Shown piece after piece: positions 10,896 to 20,852 of a stretch of DNA of 64,000 bases (within the stretch, counting starts at the first letter, position 1; every line of letters starts with the position of its first letter). Made by a program: the position numbers and the translations under genes. Source of the DNA: Ryuthela nishihirai (taxonomy: Eukaryota > Arthropoda > Arachnida > Araneae > Heptathelidae); contig JAWZYU010000024.1 of assembly GCA_038380435.1 (NCBI GenBank), positions 50,678,613 to 50,742,612 on the forward strand, in the 5' to 3' direction. Below the pieces are notes generated by a model that saw only the letters and a program-made list of their open reading frames with translations, was not told where the DNA came from and did not search any database.

Positions 10896-11286
10896 TGGGG
10901 CGGGGGTGTCTCAGTCGGTAGCGCGCCAGTTCAATGGGCTAAATGGCCAGTTCCCAGGTTCGAGTCCCAGCTGGGTCAGCGTTGAGATTTTTCTCCGCAC
11001 AATTCCCCGACCTGCCCACGGTCAGTAGGGGACACCGATGGGCTTGGAAAGGCCGCCGTCCGTCGGATGGGACGTTAAGCCGTGGCCCCGTGTGCGGGAG
11101 AGCCATACCCTGTGCACGTTAAAGAACACGCTGGATGGCCTTGACGGAAGGCTACCATCTGTCTCCCAACAGCTGTTCCAGTGGGTCCCCTGCCCCAGCC
11201 TTCTCCGAGCCTTCGGGGTCCATGTGACCTGGCCATTTAGCCCATTGTGCGCAAAAAAGTGCCGCTCAGAGGTAAAACAATCCAAT
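10896..11286 (+). mobile_element. SINE-A copy, full length, TSD, altered head
   Basis: Flanked by CCTACCAGCAT (10885-10895 and 11287-11297). Body and tail are near consensus. In the tRNA-like head, the anticodon-arm segment is replaced by CAATGGGCTAAATGGCCAG (10932-10950), the exact reverse complement of this copy's own tail at 11229-11247. See findings. Confidence 0.95.
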
Positions 11287-11297
11287 CCTACCAGCAT

Positions 11298-12030
11298 CGG
11301 TGACTTCAGCCTTTAGCGGAGGAGGAACAGGTCTTTGCCCATGCCTGCGATCAGGAGGCTGTTTGATATTGTTGGCCCTACCAATCTCAATAAAATAATT
11401 TCTTTAAAAATCCACCCATACACTCTACCTAAAAGATCGAATAGCCGAATAGAAACAGAGGTCACGCTTACATTCGGCAAAAAAAGGTGGCTTGGATTCA
11501 TTGACCCCGTTCATAATTGGCAAAATGTTTGTTTTGAAATTATGCTGCATGAAAAATTACTCAAAAAAGTACCACATTTTGGTATGAAATAAAAGCATTC
11601 CCTGTAGAGTAAGAGGTCGATAAAGTGCATAATTTTCACTAGTAATATTTATTTCCCTTTCCGTATATTAACACTAAAAAGAAACCGTTGTGCTCTACAA
11701 GTAATACCAAATCCTGAGAGTATTATAGAATTACTTGAATGGACTTAAAGACAGGCTTTATCTACTAGAGCTTTATAGAATAGTGAGCAGAATAACGAAC
11801 TGACAACTAAGACAAACTTAAATTTCTTTTGCAAAAATTTGTTAAAGACTACCCTGGAGAATTGAAGTTAATGATACTTTAATTTGTCTTATTTTCTCCG
11901 AATTATGCTAAAAAGCCATTCATATCAATCCTTCTTAAAGCAGGGTCCGCGTTTTGTTTTTGCATCTCTCTCTCCACTCCTGAAGAGTCCGATGCGACTT
12001 GAAATACCTCAACCGATTTGGCGCATAATC
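11298..12030. other. unassigned AT-rich sequence
   Basis: Contains one unit (11405-11455) related to the direct repeats at 9011-9194; the rest shows no recognised feature. Confidence 0.45.
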
Positions 12031-12033
12031 TGA

Positions 12034-12342
12034 CGTTGAGGACTCTGAAAACTAGGGGGGGGGGGCACTGGAACAGCTGTTGGGAGGCAGATGTTAGCCT
12101 TCCCATCAAGGCCATCCAGTGTGTTCTTTAACGTGCACAGAGTATGACTCTCCTACGCACAGAGCCACGACATAACGTCCCATCCGACGGACGGCGGCCT
12201 TTCCAAGCCCATCGGTGTCCCCTACTGACCATGGGCAGGGAGCTCTGAGGAGATAAGTCTAAACGCTGACCCTGCGGGGACTCGAACCTGGAAGGTGCAG
12301 ATTACGAGCCTGGCGCGCTATCGACTGAACCACCCCCGCTCT
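12034..12342 (-). mobile_element. SINE-A copy, tail-truncated, diverged
   Basis: Antisense copy lacking the tail. It begins around GGACTCTGAAAACTAGGGG (with a long G-run at 12054-12063) and continues to the head complement GCGCGCTATCGACTGAACC, then CACCCCCGCTC. No clear TSD. Confidence 0.85.
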
Positions 12343-12344
12343 AA

Positions 12345-13430
12345 TCTAAAACATAAATATTTAATAAATAAACTGCCCCATTTCCAATAAAAAGATTCAA
12401 CTTTAGCAACAAAAATCAAAATTTTCATCTACCCAATATGAAAGCCGATTTTCAGGCGATTTGGCCACCTTCTTTCCTGAGCCTAACAAGATAAGAATAA
12501 TGAATAACAAAAACGAGAATAGCAACCTCTCTTCTGCTCATTTTTCCTTATTACTTCAATTCTTCATCCGTTTTATCATCCACACGTGATGCGAAGTTTG
12601 CAAGCAAGCGTAAAATGCGACCTCCCAAATGCATCTTCACTTTTTAAACTTGTGGCATGTTGTACATAATGAGAAAGTTATTCCCTTTTTCCTGAAACTT
12701 ATTACCATCTCTTCCCATTGCCAAAGGGGCAGTTCAAAGCTCAGTTACTGCCTAACAAATTAAATTTTACACCAGGCTTGTCTCATTCTGTAGTCATTTA
12801 TTCATATTACAAGCCACAGAATGAAAAAACAACATTTTTTCTTGTGACTAATAGCAACTAAGAGATATTTAAAATAATAATCACAATACCACTACATTTG
12901 AAACCTATTATTTACTTTAATTATTTTTTTTCGAAATCGTTTTGTGAGGTATGGTTTCTTTTTCTAATTCACACGTTCGAAAAACGATCAAAGTAATTTA
13001 TTGTAAAATAAAGCGACACTCTCAATAGAGGAGTAGAAAAACGTGAACTTTAAACTGTACTTAAGAGTGCGAGAATTAAAAACGTGAGAGCTATGTCGTT
13101 AATCACTAAGTATCATATCTGATATCGATCACTCAGAGAAAATGTTGACATTATTCTCTGAGCGACTTCAATTGATGAGGTTTAGGGAGTTTTAAAAGGA
13201 AATAAGTTGAGTTTGCGTTAGAAATGGTTATTTGGTAAGAAATGTGCTATAGATACGCTGCTCATAATTTTCAGTTTGCTTCTGAAATTTAGAAGTCTGT
13301 TCAGGCCCAGACCTGGGGGGCGGGGAGGATCATGCCGTTCCCTCCGCACCTTTGACAATGAATTAACTGGAACGGAGAAAAATATATTAAACATATTTTT
13401 GAATATAGTGAACATATTATGGGATATATA
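12345..13430. other. unassigned AT-rich sequence
   Basis: About 1.1 kb with no recognised repeat or coding domain; probably single-copy intergenic or intronic DNA. Confidence 0.45.
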
Positions 13431-13434
13431 TATA

Positions 13435-13878
13435 CAGGGTGATTCAAAACTTATCGTTCAAATTTCGTGGAGAGGTAGGGAATACGTCAGGAAACCGATT
13501 TCACATAGGAAAGTATGTCCGCAAATGTACGCATGCGTATGTAGAGGGCGCTGTGTGTACCCAGCCACCGCAGGCATTGTTCGTGATATGCCAGGCGTTT
13601 TTGAAAATGTTCGGCGGTCAATGCAACGGCGCTGTGAATCCTGTGTCCGTGTAAATGGTGGCAATTTTGAGCACCTACTGTGAACCTGTACTTTACCTTG
13701 TTGGAATAAAAGTCACATTCGTTACCACTTAACTGTACTGTTTCCTTGTGTTCACTTTACTTGTCCATTTTGTTCATGTAGATGACGTTTGCGAACATAC
13801 TTTCCTATGTGAAATCGGTTTCCTGACGTATTCCCTACCTCCCCACGAAATTTGAACGATAAGTTTTGAATCACCCTG
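13435..13878 (+). mobile_element. 444-bp Tc1/mariner deletion-derivative MITE
   Basis: TA-flanked element with ~85-95-bp inverted terminal repeats that start CAGGGTGATTCAAAACTTAT at the left and are mirrored at the right end. Between them lies the 3' remnant of a transposase gene on the plus strand. The C-terminal peptide ends RVNGGNFEHLL before a stop at 13681-13683, and an AATAAA-type signal follows near 13705. Transposases of the Tc1/mariner superfamily commonly end in this GG-FE(H) motif. It is therefore an internal deletion product of an autonomous element, which could be mobilised only by a transposase supplied from elsewhere. It was inserted at a TA immediately next to the Tc1-like element that follows. 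Confidence 0.9.
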
Positions 13879-13882
13879 TATA

Positions 13883-15100
13883 CCGAAGAGCCAAAACGTT
13901 ATGACTAGCGCGTCTTTAAGCAAATCGGAGCAACTGCATGTAAACGACGGGGTGTGTGAAGGTCATGAAACGGTATAAATAACACCTAATACTGAGCTCC
14001 GTTAATCAGTTTTATTCTTGTTCTTCAGATGGAAAAGGCAGCGGACTTAAGTGAGTTTGACAAAGGTCAAATTATAATGGCCAGACGACTGGGTCAGAGC
14101 ATTTCCGAGACGGCAAGGCTTCTGGGGTGATCACGGTCAGCCATGGTTAGTACCTTCAGAAGTGATCCGAGGAGGGAAAAACCACGAACCACCGGCAAGG
14201 TGTGGGCCGACCCCGGTTCATTGATGCTAGGGGTGAGCGAAGGCTATCCCGTATGGTACGAGCCAACAGAAGGGATACTATAGCGCAACTCCCCCGTAAT
14301 TTGAATGCTGGTGACGGAAATAATGTGTCACAACACACAGTGCATCGAACCCTGCTGAAAATGGGGCTGCGTTGCCGCAAACCGCTCATAATGCACATGC
14401 TAACCTCGGTTCACCGTCGAAAGCGCCTACAATGGGCACGTGAGCATTAAAACTGGACTTTAAAGATTTGAAGAAGGTCGTCTGGTCCGATGACTCTCGT
14501 TTCCTGTTGCACCTTGTGGACTGCCGGGTACGTGTGCGTCATTTACCTGGGGAAGTGTTGGCACCAGGATGCACCGTGGGATAAAAAGAAGCTGGTGTAG
14601 GAAATGTAATGATTTGGGCAATGTTCTGCTGGGAAACCCTGGGTTCAGTCATTTATGTACAGGAAACTATGATGTCTACCACCTACATAAACATCATTGC
14701 AGACTGGTACATTCTTTCATGGCAGCAGTATTTCCCTCTAGCAGCGCCTTCTTTCAACAGGATAATGCCCCATGCCACACTACCCGGAATGTTCGAGAAC
14801 GGTTCGCGGATCATGAGGAAGACTTTCAGGTATTGCCATGGCCTCCATATTCTCCAAACATCAACCCAATCGAGCATTTGTGATTTGTGTTGGAGCGGAA
14901 TATCCGATCTGCGGCGGCCCAACCACATAACATACTAGAATTAAAAGATCTGCTGGTAATGTGGTGGTACCAGATACCACAAGACACCTTTAGAAATCTT
15001 GTAGCGTCCATGCCTCGCCGGGTAAGAGCTGTTTTGGCGGCACGTGGTGGACCGACATCATATTAGTCAGGTGGTAATAATGTTTTCACACTTCAGTGTG
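13883..15100 (+). mobile_element. Tc1-like DNA transposon, ~1.2 kb, defective
   Basis: Imperfect inverted ends: CCGAAGAGCCAAAACGTTAT at the left against TTTTCACACTTCAGTGTG at the right, each next to TA. It encloses a full-span but broken transposase gene (14029-15066). The left end abuts the 444-bp MITE, so the flanking TA is shared with that insertion. Confidence 0.85.
14029..15066 (+). pseudogene. Tc1-like transposase pseudogene (DD36E spacing)
   Basis: A cut-and-paste transposase remnant that in intact form would bind the terminal repeats and excise and insert at TA. The first frame begins [15 protein letters not shown] and runs through a helix-turn-helix-like ISETARLLG segment to a premature TGA (14128-14130). 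Frames then shift repeatedly. A second DNA-binding segment is in 14202-14450 (RRLSRMVRANRRDTI). The first catalytic Asp is in WSDDSRF (about 14487), the second in FFQQDNAPCH (about 14757), and the Glu is in NINPIEHL (about 14873). I count 36 residues between the second Asp and the Glu, rather than the 34 usual for classical Tc1. The end, RAVLAARGGPTSY, and stop at 15064-15066 are preserved. Multiple stops and frameshifts make it non-functional. The full span is about the usual ~345-codon length. Confidence 0.92.
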
Positions 15101-15204
15101 TATAACACATTCTGTTTTTTAAAGAACTTTGTTAAAGATTACTGAAATTGGAAGCAAAACATTATATAATAACAACGTTCCCATCATATAGTTATATAGT
15201 AACA

Positions 15205-16212
15205 TTCATTCCTGCTCGATCTTGATCCTCCCCACTTTCACTCGAGTCACTTGCTCGAGTTCTGATTCATTCCTTCTTGATCTCGGTTCCTCCCACTTTC
15301 ACTGTGGTCACCTGCACGAATTCCGATTCTTTCTTTCTCGATCATAGTCTCTCTCACTTGCACTAGGGTCACCTGCTCTAGTTCCGATTCATTCTTTCTT
15401 GATCATAGTCTCTCTCACTTGCACTAGGGTCACCTGCTCTAGTTTCGATTCATTCTTTCTCAATCATAGTCTCTCTCACTTGCACTAGGGTCACCTGTTA
15501 TAGTTCCGATTCATTCTTTCTCGATCATAGTCTCTCTCACTTGCACTAGGATCACCTGCTCTAGTTCCGATTCATTCTTTCTCGATCGTAGTCTCTCTCA
15601 CTTGCACTAGGGTCACCTGCTCTAGTTCCGATTCATTCTTTCTCGATCATAGTCTCTCTCACTTGCACTAGGGTCACCTGCTCTAGTTTCGATTCATTCT
15701 TTCTCCATCATAGTCTCTCTCACTTGTACTAGGGTCACCTGCTCTAGTTCCGATTCATTCTTTCTCGATCATAGTCTCTCTCACTTGCACTAGGGTCACC
15801 TGCTCTAGTTCCGATTCATTCTTTCTCGACCATAGTCTCTCTCACTTGCACTCGGGTCACCTGCCCCTAGTTCCGATTCATTCTTTCTCGATCATAGTCT
15901 CTCTCACTTTCACTCGGGTCACTGGCCTGCGGGGAATCTGCTTTCACTCGGGTCACCTGTCTAGTTCCTATTTATTCTTTCTTGATCATGATCATTCTCA
16001 CTTTCACAAGGGTCATCTGCCCACGTTCTAGTTAATTCCTTCTCGGTCTTGATTCCCTCCTCACTTTCACTCGGGTTACCTGTCCGCGTCCTAATTCATT
16101 CCTACTCGATTTTTGACACCCCCCTCCCCGACCTTCATTCCGGTCACCTGCCTTCTTTCCGGTTCATTCCTGTTCGCTCTTCTTCCCCTCCCCTTCTTTC
16201 ACTCGGAAACAC
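15205..16212. repeat. 61-bp minisatellite, pyrimidine-rich
   Basis: Tandem units of about 61 bp contain CGATTCATTCTTTCTCGATC, then ATAGTCTCTCTCACTTGCAC, then TAGGGTCACCTGCTCTAGTT. Units at 15350-15900 are nearly identical, while both edges (15205-15340 and 15930-16212) are diverged. Roughly 16 units. No coding meaning; open frames inside are by-products of the repeat. Confidence 0.92.
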
Positions 16213-16215
16213 CTG

Positions 16216-17385
16216 CCCCCTCTCTCCCTCCCCTTTATTTTTTTCGTGATCCAGGTCTTTGTACGTGATTTTAGGGTAAAACTAAAACAGAAACATGTCG
16301 TCGTGGAGAATATATGTTCTTGTTTTAATAAATAATGTGTTGTTTTTTCTCGAATTTCAGCCTTTAATGCCCTCTAGCAATGGAAATTCGGATGAATAGA
16401 TGATTGGAAAAATCCAGAGTAATAATTTATATTACCTATCGAACAACACAGAATATTTTCCATTTTTATCTTAAAACAAAAAAGTAATTAGGTGCTCATA
16501 TACATGCATCTCAATGGCCGTTCTGGTCCATTCCAATTCAATCTAGTCACTTGATATCCCTCTAAGCATTTCTTTTTTTTAACCTTATCGGAAAATATCT
16601 TTTGAAATGCAATACAAGAAGCAATTTTTCTATTACACATAGTAAAACATCATCATACTAAAACTGAAAAGCAGAACAAAACCAATCTGTCTTTCATATC
16701 TCTTAGCATCCATTCACATCGCGACTCTTAAAGAAAAAACCTCATCACTTTATGCCAATGTACGTTTTTTTAAACCGAGCAAATATTTAGCAAATTTAGT
16801 CTTATCTTTTTTTCCTCTCTCACCTCTTTGATAGCCACGAATTTTTAGAGCCATAATTTATCGCCGAGTATTTTTCAGCGAGGCAGGCGAAGAGGCTTCA
16901 CCAGCTCATCATCATCCTCTAACAATCCTCCATTGTTAGTTCCTTTGATGCTCGATCCAAATGAGGTGTAACTGTAAATGACTATTGCGTGTGGGAACGT
17001 TCCAGGAAATGAGATGTGCAGGCGAACCGAATGACTTCGATTTGTTTCACGTGCCTGATCTGAGCCCTTAATTGAAGTTCCCCAACTTGTAACGAGTTGA
17101 TAACGGGGGATGTTACGAGATTTTTAATCTTCTATCGTCTCTGTCTTCTTCGTTTTTCTCTCTATCTTTTTTTTTCTCTTTTCTAATCTTTCTCTTTCAA
17201 ACCACTGTTTCCTTCCTTTCTCTCTTAACTTTAACCTTTTACATATTATTCATTCGTTGCGTTGTGATGGCTGTGCGTGCGCAAAATGTTTTCGCGTGAA
17301 AAATGCTTTGCCGTTACTTTAAAAGATATTCATTTAATCGATGAATGAATACACGACGCTGACGTTAAATGAATGGAATGATTCT
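16216..17385. other. unassigned AT-rich sequence
   Basis: No recognised repeat or coding domain. Contains T/C-rich stretches (17140-17215). Confidence 0.45.
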
Positions 17386-18680
17386 CCACCAGTGGGTTGC
17401 GATCTTGTTGGAAGTCGTGAGGGAGTTTCTGGATGTCGCACTAGGTACTTTGGGAGGGTAAGGAGAAGTGAGTGATTTTGGAGATCGCAAGAAGTTTCTT
17501 TTTGTGAATGGCGGTCGCGAGAGTGCTTCTGGAAAGCCAAGAGAGGTGATTTTGGAGGTTGTAAAAAATGCTTCTCAGAGAGGATCGTGAGAATTATTTT
17601 GGATGTCGAGAGAGGCAATTTTGAAAAGTCACGAGGGTTTTTTGAAGGTCAGAAGAAGTGCTCCCATGAGTTCCGGATGTCTGAAGAAGTGCTTCTGGAG
17701 AGTCACTAGAAATGCTGCTGGAGGTTGAAAGAAGTGCTTTTCCGGAATACTGTAGTGGAGGCGAGAGGGTGTGAAGAAGTTCTGGATGTCGGAAGAAACG
17801 TTTAGAACGTCGTAAAAAGTGCTTTTTGAGGTTCTGGATATAACAAAATGTGGAAATCGCGGGAAGTCTTGTCAAGAATTGAGTATCGTCAGGGTAATTC
17901 TGGATATCGGAAGAGGAGCTTCTGCTGTGTCGCGAGAGGAGCTTTTGATGGTCATGAGAAGTGCTTCTCGGAGTAGGGGATCGTGAGGATGCTTGTGGAT
18001 GTCGGAAGAGGAGTTTGTAGAGGATTACAAAAGGTGTTTTAATGTCGAAAGGAGCTTTTGGCGGTGGTGGTTGTGAGGTGCTTCTTGGTGTTGGAAGTAG
18101 AGGCGTATGGTGAGGATTCTTCTGGATGTCGAAAGTAGAGGTGTATGGTGAGGATTCTTCTGGATGTCGGAAGTAGAGGCGTATAGTGAGGATTATTCTG
18201 GGTGTCGGAAGTCGAGGCTTATGGCGAGGATTCTTATGGATGTCGGAAGAGGGGTTTTTAGACAGTCACGAAAAGTGCTTTTGAATATCAAAAGAAATGG
18301 TTGCTTATGGAGGTCGAAAATAGTGCTTATGAAGGTCATGAGAGAAACTTTTGGGTGTCCAAATATATATTGTTGGGTGTTTAGAAATATTTCTCGTCAA
18401 CGGCGATAGGGATTTCTGAAATTCGCGAGTTCTGATTCCAGAGGATTTCAAAAAGGTATCTTAGGGGTCAGAAAGGCGTTGTCAAAACAAACCATATTTT
18501 ATAATAAGTGCTTCTGTCGACTGGGAAGACATGCTTTTTGCCTCACAAAAGTCCTGCTGTTGAAAGATGCTTCTTTTCTTCTCAAAAGGGCTTCAATGGA
18601 CTGAGAAGAGATGCTTTTTTGCTTCTCAAAAAGTGCTTCTAGGGCGTGTCGAGAGAATTTCCTAGGAGTGAGAAGAGATG
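17386..18680. repeat. degenerate purine-rich minisatellite (~28-38 bp)
   Basis: Loose tandem units are built on GAAGTGCTTCTGGA and GGATGTCGGAAGA motifs. A better-conserved block of about four 38-bp units lies at 18088-18250 (GTCGGAAGTAGAGGCGTATG plus GTGAGGATTCTTCTGGAT). The right edge runs directly into a SINE-A fragment at 18683. Period and copy number need dot-plot analysis. Confidence 0.75.
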
Positions 18681-18682
18681 CT

Positions 18683-18755
18683 TCTGGGGTTCCCATCGGA
18701 TGGACGGGAGTCTTTATAAGCCTATCGGTGTGTCTTTTCTCAACAAGGACAGAGT
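18683..18755 (-). mobile_element. SINE-A fragment (variant body subfamily)
   Basis: Contains CCCATCGGATGGACGG, then GTCTTTATAAGCCTATCGG, then TGTGTCTTTTCTCAACAAGG. It shares subfamily-specific differences with the fragment at 22706-22910 that precedes the large satellite. Confidence 0.75.
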
Positions 18756-19026
18756 AGTTATTCTTAATAATAGTTCTTAACAATGGCTTTTTTTTTGCAG
18801 TCGGTTATAATAAAGCACGTTGACCTAACAATTATGTCATCTTCACACGAGACTCGTGGATTGGTGACGTATGAAAAGATAGATGTCATTTTAACTGTTC
18901 TAGAACAGTTTCTGTTCCAACTTTAAATCTGATATTTTTGGACTATTTATAATATTCCAAATACTTGAATACTTGGCCCCAAATTTCATACAAGAATTTA
19001 TCCCTTGACTCTCCATATTACGTTAT

Positions 19027-19310
19027 TCCCCGCCCTACCCACGGTCAGTAGGGGACACCGAAGGGCTTAGAAAGGCCGCCGTCCGTCGGATGGGGCGTTA
19101 AGCCGTGGCCCCGTGTGCGGGAGAGCCATATCCTGTGAACGTTAAAGAACACGCTGGATGGACTTGACGGGATGCTACCATCTGTCTCCCAACAGCTGTT
19201 CCAGTGGGTCCTTTGCCCCAACCTTCTCTGAGCCTTCGGGATCCATGTGACCTGGCCATTTAGCCCATTGTGTGCTAAAAAGTGCAGCTCAGAGGTAAAC
19301 CAACCCAACC
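19027..19310 (+). mobile_element. SINE-A copy, head-truncated, with TSD
   Basis: Starts at CCCCGCCCTACCCACGGTCA and ends AACCAACCCAACC. Flanked by CATATTACGTTAT (19014-19026 and 19311-19323), a perfect 13-bp TSD. Confidence 0.95.
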
Positions 19311-19323
19311 CATATTACGTTAT

Positions 19324-19685
19324 AAAATCGAGCCCTTTTCTTTAATAGAAGCCAGTTTCGAACTTGATAACTCTTTTTTTTTTTCAATTCAAATTTAAAG
19401 AAATATACAAAACAAATATTATAGAACAAACAATGCAAACAATGAAAAGAATGCAAACAAGGAGCACGTAGCTCGTCTAGATTCCAGATAGAAATAAAAC
19501 TCTTAAAAGTTTAGCAACAGCGGTAGCACAAGGTAAATCTAAAATATTTTCAATTACATAAAGATGCATTTGACATAATCGAGATAAGAACACAATAACT
19601 GAAATGTTATGGCTAAGTTAACAGAATGAGAAATTATTATTTTCTTACCAATCTATATAAACAATAGCTTTAATTCTTAACCGAC
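19324..19685. other. unassigned AT-rich sequence
   Basis: No recognised feature. Confidence 0.4.
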
Positions 19686-19689
19686 TGGG

Positions 19690-20258
19690 AAGGGGGTGGC
19701 TCAGCCGCAATCGTCTAGTTGGTAATCTGCAGTTCCCAGGTTTGAGTCCCAGCTCGGCCAGTGTTGAAATATTTCTCCGCAATATTCCACACCCTGCCCA
19801 CGGTCAGTAGGTTGGGTTGTTTTACCTCTGAGCGGCACTTTTTTGCACACCATGGGCTAAATGGCCAGGTCACATGGACCCCGAAGGCTCAGAGAAGGTT
19901 GGGGGAGGGGACCCACTGGAACAGCTGTTGGGAGACAGATGGTAGCCCCCCCGTCAAGGCCATCCTGCGTGTTCTTTAACGTGCACAGGATGTGTCTCTC
20001 CCGCACACGGGGTCACGGCTTAACGTCCCATCCGACGGACGACGGCCTTTCCAAGCCCATCGGTGTCCCCTACTGACCGTGGGCAGGGCGGGGAATTTTT
20101 GCGGAGATAAATCTAAACGCCGACCCAGCTGGGACTCGAACCTGGGAACTACAGATAACGAGCCTGGCGCGTTACCGACTGAACCACCCCCGCCCCCTCG
20201 GTCAGTAGGAGACACCGATGAGCTTGGAAAGACCGCCGACCGTCGGATGGGACGTACT
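19690..20258 (+). mobile_element. older SINE-A copy split by a nested SINE-A
   Basis: The outer plus-strand copy has its head and upstream body at 19690-19811 (GGGGGTGGCTCAGCCGCAAT onward) and resumes at 20199-20258 (CGGTCAGTAGGAGACACCGA through GGATGGGACGT). The body beyond this and the tail are missing. The gap is filled by the minus-strand copy at 19812-20198. Confidence 0.9.
19812..20198 (-). mobile_element. SINE-A copy, full length, nested in another SINE-A
   Basis: Antisense full-length copy, near consensus, from TTGGGTTGTTTTACCTCTGA to the head complement GAACCACCCCCGCC. It is flanked by CGGTCAGTAGG (19801-19811 and 20199-20209), which is the target inside the outer SINE. It inserted after the outer copy. 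Confidence 0.95.
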
Positions 20259-20261
20259 GTC

Positions 20262-20580
20262 CAATACTGTCCAATACGTAGGGTTTAGAGTTAATAACAT
20301 TAACATTTTAATATTGTCATAAAATAATAATAATAATTAACAATATTAGAATAAAATAAACGATTAGCGACATGCATTTCTGTTTATGTCTTATCAGGTT
20401 GTTATGATCATCAGGGAAAGTGTTTTTTCGAATCGGGCTCAACAAATGTTGAAATTGTTCGGACTCGGGCGAATTCGGGCTGAAATGGTCTCGAAATATT
20501 AAACCCCAACTCATCTTTAGTATCGTTGCAATTAAAAGTTTGAAACGGTCATCTTTTTCACAGCTTAAGAAAGATATTTT
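20262..20580. other. unassigned sequence with GGGCTCAA-type motif
   Basis: Mostly AT-rich. At 20428-20500 the motifs ATCGGGCTCAACAAATG, GAAATTGTTCGGACTCGGGC and GAATTCGGGCTGAAATGGTC resemble the units of the array at 48160-48540. Confidence 0.5.
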
Positions 20581-20592
20581 ACCTAATCAGCA

Positions 20593-20840
20593 TATGGGCT
20601 TGGAAAGGCCGCCGTCCGTCGGATGGGACGTTAAGCCGTGGCCCCGTGTGCGGGAGAGCCATACTCTGTGCACGTTAAAGAACACGCTGGATGGCGTTGA
20701 CGGGAGGCTACCATCTGTCTCCCAACAGCTGTTCCAGTGGGTCCCCTCCCCCAACCTTCTCTGAGCCTTCGGGGTCCATGTGACCTGGCCATTTAGCCCA
20801 TGGGGTGCAAAAAAGTGCCGCTCAGAGGTAAAATAACCCA
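20593..20840 (+). mobile_element. SINE-A copy, head-truncated, with TSD
   Basis: Starts at TATGGGCTTGGAAAGGCCGC and ends GGTAAAATAACCCA. Flanked by ACCTAATCAGCA (20581-20592 and 20841-20852). Near consensus, so probably young. Confidence 0.95.
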
Positions 20841-20852
20841 ACCTAATCAGCA

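Noticed and set aside
13276..13683. 135-codon plus-strand ORF as a gene
   Set aside because: Its second half is the C-terminal remnant of a transposase inside the 444-bp MITE, and the first half is unrelated flank joined by chance.
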